Assembly: GCF_003590855.1 (NCBI RefSeq)
Contig: NZ_QYUP01000071.1
Span: forward strand, 1-64,000
Length of the DNA: 64,000 bases
From: Massilia cavernae
GTDB lineage: Bacteria; Pseudomonadota; Gammaproteobacteria; Burkholderiales; Burkholderiaceae_D
Direction: 5' to 3'
Shown here piece by piece: positions 8,620-18,300 of this stretch. Position 1 is the stretch's first letter. The number at the start of each line of letters is the position of its first letter. The notes under the pieces were generated by a model. That model did no database searches and was not told the origin of the DNA. It saw only the letters and a list, made by a program, of their open reading frames with translations. Made by a program: the position numbers and the translations under genes.

Positions 8620-10283
8620 TGCAGCGCCGCGCCCTTGTCGGAAAAGTAGGCGCCGAGCGGATTGCCGGGCAGCGCCTTGAGCCCCACGACCACGCGCGCG
8701 GCATTGAAGTCGGCGCCCGCAGCGTTCGTGTGGGTACGTGCATCCGAGAAGAAGGTATCGACCGTGGCCACACCGACAGTACGGTAGCCATCCGAGACCA
8801 GCATCGTCAAATCCATGAAGTGAGCGCCGCCGGCCTGTGCGACCTCCTTGCCCCATTGCGCGAAGTTGGCGAAGTCGCGCTGCTGCTGCCACGTGTCGCG
8901 GTGCGGGACCGACGAAGCGATGATCACGGTGGCGCCCTTCGCCCGCGCGTCGGCCACGTACTTCGCCAGGTACCAGCCGAAGCTGTGCACCTGCTCGCGC
9001 GTGCCGTCGGGACGCGTATCCTCGACCGTCTCCGGGCCGGTGCCGGGCGCCGACGCGCGGTTCTTCGACGCCGGGTCGCCGATCCGTCCGCCGTCGTTGT
9101 GGCCGAACTGGATCAGCACCGTATCGCCGCGCCGCAACTGGCCAAGCATCCGGTCCCAGCGTCCCTCGGTCAGGAAGGTCCGGCTGCTGCGTCCGCCGAT
9201 GGCGGCGTTGACCAGATTAATCTTGCGCGTATCGAAGTAAGGTGCGATGCGCTCGCCCCAGCCGATGGCGCCGTTCTGGCCGCCGCTCTTCACGGTGGAG
9301 TCGCCCACCAGGAACAGTGTCGGCAGGCCAGGATCGCGCGGCGTCTCGTCGCGCACGGTGCGCGCATCGACCACGGGACGGGCGTCGTCGAGCTTCAAGA
9401 ACGGCGCGGCGCGCTTCTGGTCCAGCGCCACCAGGCCGGCCAACGCCATGCGCGCATTCAGCTCGGCCCCGGCCCAGTTAGTGTGGATGCGTTCTTCGGG
9501 CGTCGTCATCGGGAACAGCTTCATCACCTGTTCACGACCCAGTTCGTCGTAGCGCTGCGCCACTGTTTCGTTCAGGTCGATGAAGCCGGCCTGCTCGCTG
9601 CGAGCCACCTGTTCGGCCCAGCCGGCGTAGTCGTCGCGGTTGCGGCGCACCTTGCCCGGGCCGGGGCCGGACTCATTCCATGCCTTGCGCGGCACCAGCG
9701 ACGCGACGACCGGGGTGGCGCCCTTCGCACGGATGTCGGCAATGAACTTGCGGAGGTACCAGCCGTAGCTGCGCACCGTCTCGCGCTTCCCGGTCAGCAG
9801 GTTGTCGATCTCGCTGCTCTCGTCGCCCGTACCGCGGATCGTGCCGCGCGCACGCTTGTCGTCATTCAGCGGCGATGCGTCGTTGTGCCCGAACTGCATG
9901 ATCACGATGTCGCCGCGCTTGACGAAGGCCAGCGTGCGCTCCCAATGGCCGCTGGTCAGGTAGGTGCGGCTCGACAGGCCGCCCACGGCGCGGTTCACGA
10001 TATTGACCCGCGCCGGGTCGAACAATGCGGCGAAGGGATTGCCCCATCCCCACTGCCCTTCCGCGCCCTTGCCCTGCCCGTCGTCGCGGCCGTTGCGCAC
10101 GGTGGAGTCGCCGATCAGGATGATCGAAGGCAGCGCGGGGTTGGCCGGCCCGGGCAGCACCACCTGGGCGCGCGCCGGATCGGTATTGACGGCCGGCGCC
10201 GGTGCCGGCTCCTGCGCGGCTGCCGCGCCGCATACTAGCGACAGGAACGCGCAAGCCCGCACAAGGGCGTTCAGGATGGTCAT
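8616..10283 (-). CDS. Tandem-domain SGNH/CE12-like rhamnogalacturonan acetylesterase
   Basis: A 555-residue secreted protein with two consecutive SGNH esterase domains. The start at 10283 is preceded by CCGGAG and begins a Sec signal peptide ending near AAAA. Domain 1 contains IGDSTVRNG and QFGHND; domain 2 contains VGDSTVKSG and QFGHND, so the Ser and Asn blocks are present twice. The final block is unusual: domain 1 reads EERIHTN and domain 2 DARTHTN, so the Asp expected three residues before the catalytic His is Glu in domain 1 and Ala in domain 2 (an Asp sits one residue earlier). The upstream region is shared with the divergent PL22 gene and holds operator site 2. Confidence 0.83.
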   Translation of the reverse strand: MTILNALVRACAFLSLVCGAAAAQEPAPAPAVNTDPARAQVVLPGPANPALPSIILIGDSTVRNGRDDGQGKGAEGQWGWGNPFAALFDPARVNIVNRAVGGLSSRTYLTSGHWERTLAFVKRGDIVIMQFGHNDASPLNDDKRARGTIRGTGDESSEIDNLLTGKRETVRSYGWYLRKFIADIRAKGATPVVASLVPRKAWNESGPGPGKVRRNRDDYAGWAEQVARSEQAGFIDLNETVAQRYDELGREQVMKLFPMTTPEERIHTNWAGAELNARMALAGLVALDQKRAAPFLKLDDARPVVDARTVRDETPRDPGLPTLFLVGDSTVKSGGQNGAIGWGERIAPYFDTRKINLVNAAIGGRSSRTFLTEGRWDRMLGQLRRGDTVLIQFGHNDGGRIGDPASKNRASAPGTGPETVEDTRPDGTREQVHSFGWYLAKYVADARAKGATVIIASSVPHRDTWQQQRDFANFAQWGKEVAQAGGAHFMDLTMLVSDGYRTVGVATVDTFFSDARTHTNAAGADFNAARVVVGLKALPGNPLGAYFSDKGAALQ

Positions 10284-10359
10284 GGTCGGTCTCCGGTGAT
10301 TCTTGTTCTGCCTCAATTCTATGCGGCGGCGCTGGGAACGACGAGCGCCCGCTCCAAAG

Positions 10360-10375
10360 AATCAGAAAAATGATT
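10360..10375. promoter_or_regulatory. Candidate operator AATCA-N6-TGATT, site 2
   Basis: AATCAGAAAAATGATT has perfect half-sites. It sits in the divergent region between the tandem esterase (start 77 bp away) and the PL22 gene (start 62 bp away), a position suited to controlling both. Confidence 0.55.
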
Positions 10376-10436
10376 AGTTCCCGGCAACACATACGACGAC
10401 AATGGTCAAACAATCATTCCTTCCGGAGACACGACC

Positions 10437-11783
10437 ATGCGATTCCGTTTCACTGCCTTCCTGTGCCTGTGCGCGGCCCTGAGCCTGAGCCTGGACGCTT
10501 CGGCCCAGATCGGGCGCCGCTTTCCTTCCGAACGCAAGGTCGTCGAGGATCCCGTGACCGGGACCATGCTCACCTTCCTGACCAGCAAGCCGCATGGCGA
10601 CTCCAAGATCTATCCGACCCACCCGCAGTGGACCGCCGACGGCAACTGGGTGGTGTTCCGTTCGCGCCTGGCCGGCAGCGAGGCGCTGGCGGTGAACGAG
10701 CAGACCGGCGACATCGTGCAGGTCACCGAAGGCGGCTACATCGGCATGCTGAACCTCGCGCGCAAGTCGATGAAGCTGTTCTACATGCGCCGCACGGACG
10801 CCGGCCTGCAGATCGTCGAGGCCGACCTGGGCCGTGTGCTGGCCGACAGCGCAAAGGGAACGATGCAGGCCGCTGCCAGCTACCAGCGCGTCGCCGCCAC
10901 CCTGCCCGCCGAGCTGCAGGCCGGCGGCGACCTCGCGCTCGACGCCGGCGAGGAATGGGTCTATTTCGCGGTCGGCAAGGAGGAAGCAGCCCGGCACATG
11001 GCGCCGGGCGCGAAGATCGAACCGGCTTTCGGCCCGCGCCGCATGGGCGCAGGTCCGAACGGCATCGCTCGCCTGAACGTGCGCACCGGCGAGGTGCGGC
11101 ACGTGGTGTCGGTGCCGTTCCAGGTCGGCCACATCCAGGCCAACCTGTGGAATCCGGGCGAAATCGTGTTCTGCTGGGAGACCGGCGGCAAGGCGCCGCA
11201 GCGCACCTGGACCGTCCGCGCCGACGGCAGCGGCCTGCGCCCGCTCTACCCGGAAGCGCCCTACGAATGGGTGACGCACGAAGCGGTCATTTCGAAGGAC
11301 GAAGTGGCGATGGCCATCATGGGCCACCGCGCGATTCCCGGCGCCGCGGCGGCGGTCGATGGTCCCGCCACCGGCGTCGGCGGCGCCAATCCGGGCCAGG
11401 ACGACGGCTGGGGCCAGACCGGTACCCGCGAGAAGCCGAGCGGCCTGGCGATCGTCAACCTGCGCACGCGCCAGATGCAGATCGTCGGACAGACCGATTC
11501 CGGCAGCGGCTTCTGGCACGTGCACGGCTCCAGCGACGGGCGCTTCGCGGTGGGCGACGATTTCAGCCGCAACCTGTACCTGATCGACCGCCGCAACCGC
11601 GAAATGATGCTGCTCACGACCGGCCACAAGACCACCGCTGCCGACCACCCGCACCCGACCTTCAACGCCGACGGCACCAGGATCCAGATCCAGTCGGCCA
11701 TGCTGTCGGAGGACGGCCGCACGCTCAACATCGTCATCGTGCCGGTACCGGACGCCTGGCTCAAGCGCCCCGCCCGGCCGTAA
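10437..11783 (+). CDS. Oligogalacturonate lyase family protein (PL22-like beta-propeller)
   Basis: A 448-residue protein with a Sec signal peptide (cleavage near residue 23, after DASA). The mature part is a seven-bladed-propeller type resembling oligogalacturonate lyase: an N-terminal TSKPHGDSKIYPTHPQW motif, and C-terminal His clusters WHVHGSSDG and DHPHPTFNADG, the region that binds the catalytic metal in PL22. Known PL22 enzymes are cytoplasmic and split digalacturonate; this one appears exported, so it may act on periplasmic oligomers, perhaps RG-I derived. Shine-Dalgarno CGGAG precedes the ATG. The esterase gene follows after 23 bp. Confidence 0.75.
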   Translation: MRFRFTAFLCLCAALSLSLDASAQIGRRFPSERKVVEDPVTGTMLTFLTSKPHGDSKIYPTHPQWTADGNWVVFRSRLAGSEALAVNEQTGDIVQVTEGGYIGMLNLARKSMKLFYMRRTDAGLQIVEADLGRVLADSAKGTMQAAASYQRVAATLPAELQAGGDLALDAGEEWVYFAVGKEEAARHMAPGAKIEPAFGPRRMGAGPNGIARLNVRTGEVRHVVSVPFQVGHIQANLWNPGEIVFCWETGGKAPQRTWTVRADGSGLRPLYPEAPYEWVTHEAVISKDEVAMAIMGHRAIPGAAAAVDGPATGVGGANPGQDDGWGQTGTREKPSGLAIVNLRTRQMQIVGQTDSGSGFWHVHGSSDGRFAVGDDFSRNLYLIDRRNREMMLLTTGHKTTAADHPHPTFNADGTRIQIQSAMLSEDGRTLNIVIVPVPDAWLKRPARP

Positions 11784-11806
11784 CCCGCTACCATCGGAGG
11801 ATGTCC

Positions 11807-12739
11807 ATGATCGACAGGAGACGATTGATGAAGGCGGTGGGCGCCAGCCTGCTCGCCGCAGCGGCGCCGTCGCTGTCCGCGGCCACGGCCCACGTCATCC
11901 CTCTCTGGCCCGAAGGGGTGCCCGGCGCACGGCCGGACCTGGGGCCGGAGCGCACGGACGACGACGGACGCACGACCAACATCACCGAACCTTCGCTCAC
12001 CGTGTATCCGGCCGCGACCGACCGCGCCAACGGGACCGCCGTCATCGTTTGCCCCGGCGGTGGCTACACGCGCCTGGCGACGCGGCGCGAAGGCGAGCAG
12101 TACGCGCAATGGCTCGGCACCCTGGGCATTACCAGCTTCGTCCTGAAGTACCGGCAGAGCGAATTCGGCCACCCTGCGCCGCTGCGCGACGTGCTGCGCG
12201 CAGTGCGGCTGGTGCGATCGCAGGCGGCACGCTACGGCGTGCGGCCAGACCGGATCGGCGTGATGGGCAGCTCGGCTGGCGGACACCTTGCGGCGAGTGC
12301 CGGCATATTGTTCGGCCATCCGCTCGGGCGCACCGGTGTGGAGCTCGACACGGTGAGCGCGCGCCCGGACTTCGTGGTGCTGATGTACCCGGTGATCGCG
12401 ATGGAAGGACCGGCGGTCCACGCCGGCTCGCGCAAGTCCCTGCTGGGCGCGTCGCCCGATGCGGCCGCGGTGCAGCTCATGTCGCTCGAGCGCCAGGTGA
12501 CGAAGGCGATGCCGCCCACGCTGCTGATCCATACGCAGGCCGACCAGGCGGTGCCGGTCGAGAACAGCATCCTGTTCTACCAGGCGCTCACGCGCGCAGG
12601 CGTGCCTGCGGAGATGTACCTGTTCGAGCATGGCGCGCACGGCATGGGCATGCGCGACGGCCTGGGTACCGCGTCGAACTGGCCGCGCCGCGCCGAAGAA
12701 TGGCTGCGCGGGCGCGGCCTGCTCGACCGGGCCAAATAG
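11807..12739 (+). CDS. Alpha/beta hydrolase (carbohydrate esterase-like), exported
   Basis: A 310-residue esterase. The start at 11807 is preferred because a perfect GGAGG ends 6 bp before it; the ATG at 11801 abuts the GGAGG too closely. The N-terminus (DRRRLMKAVGAS) suggests a twin-arginine or Sec signal. Catalytic elements: CPGGGY oxyanion segment, nucleophile Ser156 in GSSAG, an acid in HTQADQAVP, and the His near EHGAHGMGM. It resembles acetyl-xylan-esterase-like enzymes of polysaccharide loci and presumably deacetylates or demethylates pectic fragments, which is inference. It shares an operon with the PL22-like gene and converges with the mutarotase gene. Confidence 0.77.
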   Translation: MIDRRRLMKAVGASLLAAAAPSLSAATAHVIPLWPEGVPGARPDLGPERTDDDGRTTNITEPSLTVYPAATDRANGTAVIVCPGGGYTRLATRREGEQYAQWLGTLGITSFVLKYRQSEFGHPAPLRDVLRAVRLVRSQAARYGVRPDRIGVMGSSAGGHLAASAGILFGHPLGRTGVELDTVSARPDFVVLMYPVIAMEGPAVHAGSRKSLLGASPDAAAVQLMSLERQVTKAMPPTLLIHTQADQAVPVENSILFYQALTRAGVPAEMYLFEHGAHGMGMRDGLGTASNWPRRAEEWLRGRGLLDRAK

Positions 12740-12751
12740 CCCGGCAACCGA

Positions 12752-13075
12752 TCAGGCCAGGTGGAAAACCTGGGTGAGCGGCCATTCCTTCGGACGGTTG
12801 CCCGGTTCGACTTCCATCAGGTCGGCCATAAAGTCCCACCAGCGCCGCATCACTGGATGCTCCGGCAGCGGGCCGAGGTCATGCCCGGGATGCAGCTTCA
12901 TCACGGCGAACAGGTCGAGCGTCGCCTCGTCCAGGAAGATTGAGTAATCGTGGATGCCCGCGCCGCGCAGCAGCGCGGCCAGTTCGGGCCAGATCTCGTC
13001 GTGCCGGCTCCGGTACTCGTCCTCGTTGCCAGGCTTGAGTTTCATGCGGAATGCGCGCGTGGCATGGATGGTCAT
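12752..13075 (-). CDS. rhaM: L-rhamnose mutarotase
   Basis: A 107-residue protein close in length to E. coli RhaM/YiiL (104). It contains the family features RAFRMKLKPGNEDEYRSRHDEIWPEL at its N-terminus, with the active-site His in this segment, and HPVMRRWWDFMADLME near the end. It interconverts alpha and beta anomers of L-rhamnose for the isomerase. The start at 13075 has an upstream AGGA; the longer frame has no support. In rhizobial rha operons the mutarotase (rhaU) sits between rhaQ and rhaK; here it is 33 kb from rhaK and follows the first copy of the aldolase/dehydrogenase gene. Confidence 0.88.
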   Translation of the reverse strand: MTIHATRAFRMKLKPGNEDEYRSRHDEIWPELAALLRGAGIHDYSIFLDEATLDLFAVMKLHPGHDLGPLPEHPVMRRWWDFMADLMEVEPGNRPKEWPLTQVFHLA

Positions 13076-13164
13076 GTCTTGTCCTGCTCCTCGTAGATTT
13101 TCGGGGGCGCAGCATCCCACCGCGCCCCGCTATGTGTAGTCGTAGCTTAACTTCGTAGTTTAAC

Positions 13165-15273
13165 TTAGCGCGTGAACGCCGCGGCATTGCCGGCGTCGAC
13201 ATTCAGGACGTTGCCGGTGCTCTTGCCGGCCTTGTCGCTGGCGAAGAAGTACACGGCTTCGGCGATGTCCTCCGGCAGGACGCTCAGCTTGAGCATGCTG
13301 CGCTTGCGGTAGAACTCCTCGATGTCGTCGATGCCGATCTTGTTCGACGCGGCGCGCTCTTCCTTCCACTTGCCGTCCCAGATACGCGAGCCGCGGATGA
13401 CCGCGTCCGGATTGACGACGTTGACGCGGATGCCGTGCTCGGCCCCTTCCAGGGCGATGCAGCGTGCCAGGTGGATCTCGGCGGCCTTGGCGGTGCAGTA
13501 GGCCGAGGCGCCGGCCGATGCCACGAGGCCGTTCTTGCTGCCCACGAAGACCATGCTGCCGCCCAGGCGCTGCTGCTTCATCATCTGGAAGGCGCTGCGG
13601 CTGGCCAGGAAGTAGCCGGTCACCAGGATGTCCTGGTTGCGCTTCCAGATCTCGAGCGTGGTGTCTTCCAGCGGCGCGGCCGAGGCGATGCCGGCGTTCG
13701 AGACCAGCAGGTCGATGCCGCCGAAGCGCAGCGCGGTATCGGCCAATACCTGCGCGACTTCTTCTTCGCTGGTGATGTTGCCGCGCACCGTGGCCAGGTT
13801 GTCCTTGCCGGCCACCTTGGCCAGTTCCTGCGCGGCGCCCTGCAGCGCCTCGGGGTCGATATCGGTCAGCATCACGCAGGCGCCTTCCTGCAGCAGCTGG
13901 CGGGCGACCGCCTGGCCGATGCCGCCGGCGCCGCCGGTGACCAGGGCGATGCGGCCCGCCAGGCCTTTCGGCTTGGGCATGCGCTGCAGCTTGGCTTCCT
14001 CGAGCAGCCAGTATTCGATGTCGAAGGCTTCCTGTTCCGGCAGGCCGACGTAGCTGTCGACGCCGTTCGCGCCGCGCATCACGTTGATCGCGTTGACGTA
14101 GAACTCGCCGGCGATGCGCGCCGTGGCCTTGTCCTTGGCGAACGACAGCATGCCGACGCCCGGGATCAGGTAGATGATCGGGTTGGCGTCGCGCACCTTC
14201 GGGCTGGTGGCGCGCTTGCAGCGATCGTAGTATGCGGTGTAGTCGGCCCGGTAGTCGGCCAGCGCCGGGTCCAGGCCGGCGACCAGGCGATCGAAGTCCG
14301 GCGCGGCCGGGTCGAAGTCGAGCACCAGCGGACGGATCTTGGTGCGCAGGAAGTGGTCAGGGCACGAGGTCCCGAGGGCCGCCAGCGGTTTCAGGTCGGC
14401 ACTGCAGACGAATTCCAGCACGGCGCCGCTGTCGTCGAAGTGGCCGAGCTTGTACTCGTCCTGGCTGATCTTGCCGCGCAGGAGCGGCATCAGGCGCGAT
14501 ACCAGCGCCGCGCGCTCGGCGGCCGGCAGCGGGTCGGCGGCCCGGCCGCCGAACACCGGCTGCCGGATGTTCTGCGCCAGCCAGTCTTCGGCGCGCTTGA
14601 TGATCGCCAGCGTGGTCTCGTAGCAGGATTTGGCGGTATCGCCCCAGCTGAACAGGCCGTGCCCCTCGAGGATGATGCCCTTGAGCTGCGGATTCTCGCG
14701 CGACACCGCTTCGAGCTTCAGGCCCAGGTCGTAGCCCGGGCGCTGCCACGGCAGCCAGCCCAGCTCGCCCTTGAAGATCCTGGCGGTCAGCGCCTTGCTG
14801 TTCTTGCAGGCGGCGATCGCGATCACCGAGTCCGGGTGCATGTGGTCGACGTGCTTGCGGTCGATGTACGCATGCAGCGGGGTATCGATGCTGGCCGCGC
14901 GCGGGTTCAGGTTGGCGGTGCAGTGCGGCAGGTAGCCAACCATCTCGTCCTCGAGCTCGAGGCCGCGGTAGCGTCCCTTCAGGGCATGCAGCTTGTCCAT
15001 GTAGAGGGTCGAGAAGCCGTCCAGCTTGATGCTGCCCAGGTCGCCGCCCGAGCCCTTGACCCACAGCACCTCGACCTGCTCGCCGGAGAGCGGGTCGAGC
15101 ATGTCGATCTTGGCCGACGTATTGCCGCCGCCGAAATTGGTAATCCGCAGGTCGGAACCCAGCAGGTTGGAACGGTACAGCAGCAGTTCCGGTTCGCTCA
15201 GGGTGGCCGCGGCCTGGTCATCCCAGCGCGAGATGATCGGTTCCCGTTGCTTTGTTTCGCTCATTGCGCCCAT
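13165..15273 (-). CDS. rhaD: Bifunctional rhamnulose-1-phosphate aldolase / L-lactaldehyde dehydrogenase, copy 1
   Basis: A 702-residue fusion protein. Residues about 1-430 are a class II aldolase/adducin-type domain with zinc-binding His motifs (HMHPDSV, EGHGLFSWG); residues about 445-702 are a short-chain dehydrogenase with TGGAGGIGQ nucleotide motif, NAGIAS and the YCTAK catalytic Tyr/Lys. It cleaves rhamnulose-1-phosphate to DHAP and L-lactaldehyde and oxidises the latter to lactate. The start at 15273 is chosen because GGAGG lies 7 bp upstream. A second copy of exactly the same length is at 36.6-38.7 kb and is very similar by eye. This copy is grouped with the GH35 gene and the mutarotase gene. 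Confidence 0.9.
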   Translation of the reverse strand: MGAMSETKQREPIISRWDDQAAATLSEPELLLYRSNLLGSDLRITNFGGGNTSAKIDMLDPLSGEQVEVLWVKGSGGDLGSIKLDGFSTLYMDKLHALKGRYRGLELEDEMVGYLPHCTANLNPRAASIDTPLHAYIDRKHVDHMHPDSVIAIAACKNSKALTARIFKGELGWLPWQRPGYDLGLKLEAVSRENPQLKGIILEGHGLFSWGDTAKSCYETTLAIIKRAEDWLAQNIRQPVFGGRAADPLPAAERAALVSRLMPLLRGKISQDEYKLGHFDDSGAVLEFVCSADLKPLAALGTSCPDHFLRTKIRPLVLDFDPAAPDFDRLVAGLDPALADYRADYTAYYDRCKRATSPKVRDANPIIYLIPGVGMLSFAKDKATARIAGEFYVNAINVMRGANGVDSYVGLPEQEAFDIEYWLLEEAKLQRMPKPKGLAGRIALVTGGAGGIGQAVARQLLQEGACVMLTDIDPEALQGAAQELAKVAGKDNLATVRGNITSEEEVAQVLADTALRFGGIDLLVSNAGIASAAPLEDTTLEIWKRNQDILVTGYFLASRSAFQMMKQQRLGGSMVFVGSKNGLVASAGASAYCTAKAAEIHLARCIALEGAEHGIRVNVVNPDAVIRGSRIWDGKWKEERAASNKIGIDDIEEFYRKRSMLKLSVLPEDIAEAVYFFASDKAGKSTGNVLNVDAGNAAAFTR

Positions 15274-15373
15274 CAAATCCTCCAAGTTGATTGTTTTGTC
15301 ATCGCCGATCAAAGCTCGCATTTTCAAGAAGCGGCGTCTTCTTTCCTACACCTCCAGCTTTAACCTCAGGAAA

Positions 15374-18300
15374 TCAAGGCCGGGCATGGGCCGGGCTCTC
15401 CACCATCTCGAATTCCACCCCGCCGCGCGCCGAGCGCAGGTTCACGAGTTTGACCGGCTCGAGCGCGTTGTCTGCGCGGCCATCGCTCGTCACCGCCAGC
15501 GCAACCGTGTTCTCGCCGTGCGGATTCAGGATGCCCGGCGGGATCACGAAGGTGCGCTGCGGGCCGATATGGGCGATGAACTGGCCCATGTTCCAGCCGT
15601 TCACGAAGATCAGCACGCGGTTCTCGCGCTCCGAACGTGGCCTGGAGGTGTCGCCAAAGGCCAGTCCTAGCTGGATGTCGTGCCCGCGCGGCAGGTCGAG
15701 CCTGAAGCGTGTGCGCAGCCAGTAGGTGCCCGGCGCAGGAGGCGCGTCGGTGATCCGCGCTGCCTGCCAGCCGCGGTCCAGGGCCGAAGGCAGGTGCCAT
15801 CCTTCGCGCTCGCCATACAACCCGCCGTTGTTCATCGGACCGCGCACCCGGTCAAGCAGCTCCTCGCCGCCCCGGCGGCCCTGGATGCGCCACGCGATCG
15901 GGACGGCGAAGCGCTGGCCGCCGCGCCCGGTGAGCGAGGCCGAGATCAGGCCGCGCGCCTCGCGGTGGAAGTCGTCGGCCATCAGGTTCCAGTTGTGCGA
16001 GTTGTTGCGCACCATGACCGCGATGACGTGCTCGCCGGGACGCAGGTCGCCCAGCGCAAACTTGACGCTGTCGGTGGTCTCGGGGAAGGAACGCCCGACG
16101 TCGAGCTCGTGCTGGCCGACGAAACGGCCGTCGATCCAGACCTGGATCATGCCCGCGCCGCCGGCGCCGTAGAACAGTTCGAGCTGGTTGGCCTTCGCAT
16201 CGCTTGCGGTGAAACGTCCGCGGTACCACACGTCGCCATGATGGAAGCCGTAGTCGCTCATCGACAGCGTCGGCTGGCCCCGTTCCGGCATGCTCCAGGT
16301 CTGGGCGGCGGACGGGCGGCGGTCGGCCTGCGTCCATCCGCTGTCGTCGAAGCCTGGCGCGGCTTCAAGGCTGTCCATCCGCCGCTTCCATGCCAGCTTC
16401 CCGAAGTCGGGCAGGCGCACCGCATCCGGGCCCTTGACCGTGCCGGCGTGCACGCTGCCGTCCGGCTGGCGCGTCAGGGCCAGCTCCTGGCCGTTGAAAC
16501 TGGCCGCATCGAAGGCCGGTCCCCAGATCTCGATGTCGCTGTCCTCGCCCGCATCACCGCGCAGGGCCAGCTTGCCGCCGGCCAGCGTCGCCGAACGCAC
16601 CAGCGCGGGGGTGAGCTGCAGCGCCTTGCCGGCCCCCGTCTCCTGGGCCCAGAAGCGCAGGCTGGTTGTTTCGTCGGCCAGCAGGAGCAGCATCGGCGCG
16701 CGGCCGCCGCCGGTGATGCGCACCCGGGCCAGGCCGTCATGCATGTAGTTCAGGACCAGGTCGCCCCTGGCCGCGTCCCAGCGCGACGTCACCTGCCCTG
16801 CCAGCACTTCGACGGTGGGGGCGCCGGCGTAGCGCAGGACGGTCTCGCCTTCCATCAGGTCGGGCCCGTGCAGCAGGACGATGTCGCGCTCACCGTTGCG
16901 GAAATGGGTCTGCAGTTGCGAGGTCGAATACACGAGGTGCTGGCGTTCCATAGCGTAGGCGGCCAGCAGCATGCGGGCGTCCTGGCCGCGCAGGCGCGAC
17001 GCGATGGTGTAGGTGCCGTCGCGGGTGGCCAGGTGGACGCTGAAGCGCTCCTCGCCCTGCCCGTCCGCTGGATTGTGGGCCGCGAACAGCACGTGGGTTC
17101 CAAGGCGACGGTTGACGTTGTGGTAGACCTTCACCTTGCCTCCGGCCGGCGCCAGCTCAGGGCCCTTGTCCATCTCGGCCAGCACCTGCTCCGCCGCCTG
17201 CACGAACATGCCCTGCTGCTTGAGCGCGTAGGCCTTGGGCCGCAGGCCGCGGTCCTCGGAGATGGCGGCGCCGTAGTCGTACGAGGTGTACACCACGGGC
17301 CCGGCCAGCCAGCCCCACGACGTGCCGCCGAAGGTCATGTAGATGTTGTGGATCGTGATGCGGTTGATCAGGTTGGTGCCGTAGAACACCCGCTGGTAGC
17401 CCTTGCCCTGGCGCTCGGCGGTGCAGCCATAGGTGCCGTTCGAGCCCCAGTAGTCGAACCAGCCACCGCCCAGCTCCGCCGCAAAGCCCGGCGTGCCGGG
17501 CGAGGACAGCGCCCCGGCCCTCGGGCCGGCGCTGCCGTAGATGCCCCAGTCCGGCGCCTTGTTGGCGCCAGAAGGGTTGGCATGCACATCGCAGCTGCCG
17601 CCGGGGTAGCCGTCGAAGGCGTACAGGTCGGTCGGGCCGGGATTGGCCCAGGGCGCGCTCGAACCCTTCGGTGTCCAGTCAGGCAGGCGGCCGGCAGCAT
17701 TGTGGAAGAACGGCACCCGGATGCCGTCGGCCCGCGCCTTGCGCGCCAGGTGCTCCATCTGGCGCTCGTGCTTGGGCTCGACCTTGCCCAGTTCGTTCTC
17801 GAGCTGGTAGGCGATCACGGTACCTCCGCCATCGGTAACCTGGTGCCGCGCGATGATCGCGTTCACCTGGGTCATCCATTCGTCGACGGCCGCCAGGTAG
17901 ACCGGGTCGTCGGTACGGGCCTCGGCGCGGTTGCGCAGCATCCAGCCCGGATAGCCGCCGCCGCTCAACTCCGCGTTCACGTAGGGGCCGGTGCGCGCGA
18001 TCACGTACATGCCCTCTTCCTCGGCGATCTGCAGCGCGCGCTCGACGTTGCGCACGCCCGAAAAGTCGTACACCCCGGGCGCCGGCGAATGGTAGCCCCA
18101 GTCGAAATAGAAAGCCACGCCGTTGAAGCCGAGCGCCTTCATCTTCTGGATCACGTCGCGCCACAGCGATGGATTGGGCAGGCGGAAGGGATGGATCTCG
18201 CCCGACCAGACCACGACGCGCTTGCCGTCGATCTTGAGCGAATACTGGTCCCAGCTGACGGCCTGTGGGCGTCCCTTCGGCCCGATCGCCGTGGCCAGCG

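Noticed and set aside
8620-8892. N-terminal extension of the DUF6250 protein
   Set aside because: It is antisense-free but out of frame with the tandem esterase it overlaps; the signal peptide starts at 8619.
10202-11806. Open frame extending the alpha/beta hydrolase far upstream
   Set aside because: It overlaps the PL22-like gene in another frame and has no family similarity; the true start at 11807 has GGAGG.
13435-15363. Long plus-strand open frame opposite rhaD copy 1, repeated at 36871-38733 opposite copy 2
   Set aside because: High GC3 makes long antisense frames common; their similarity only mirrors that of the two rhaD copies.
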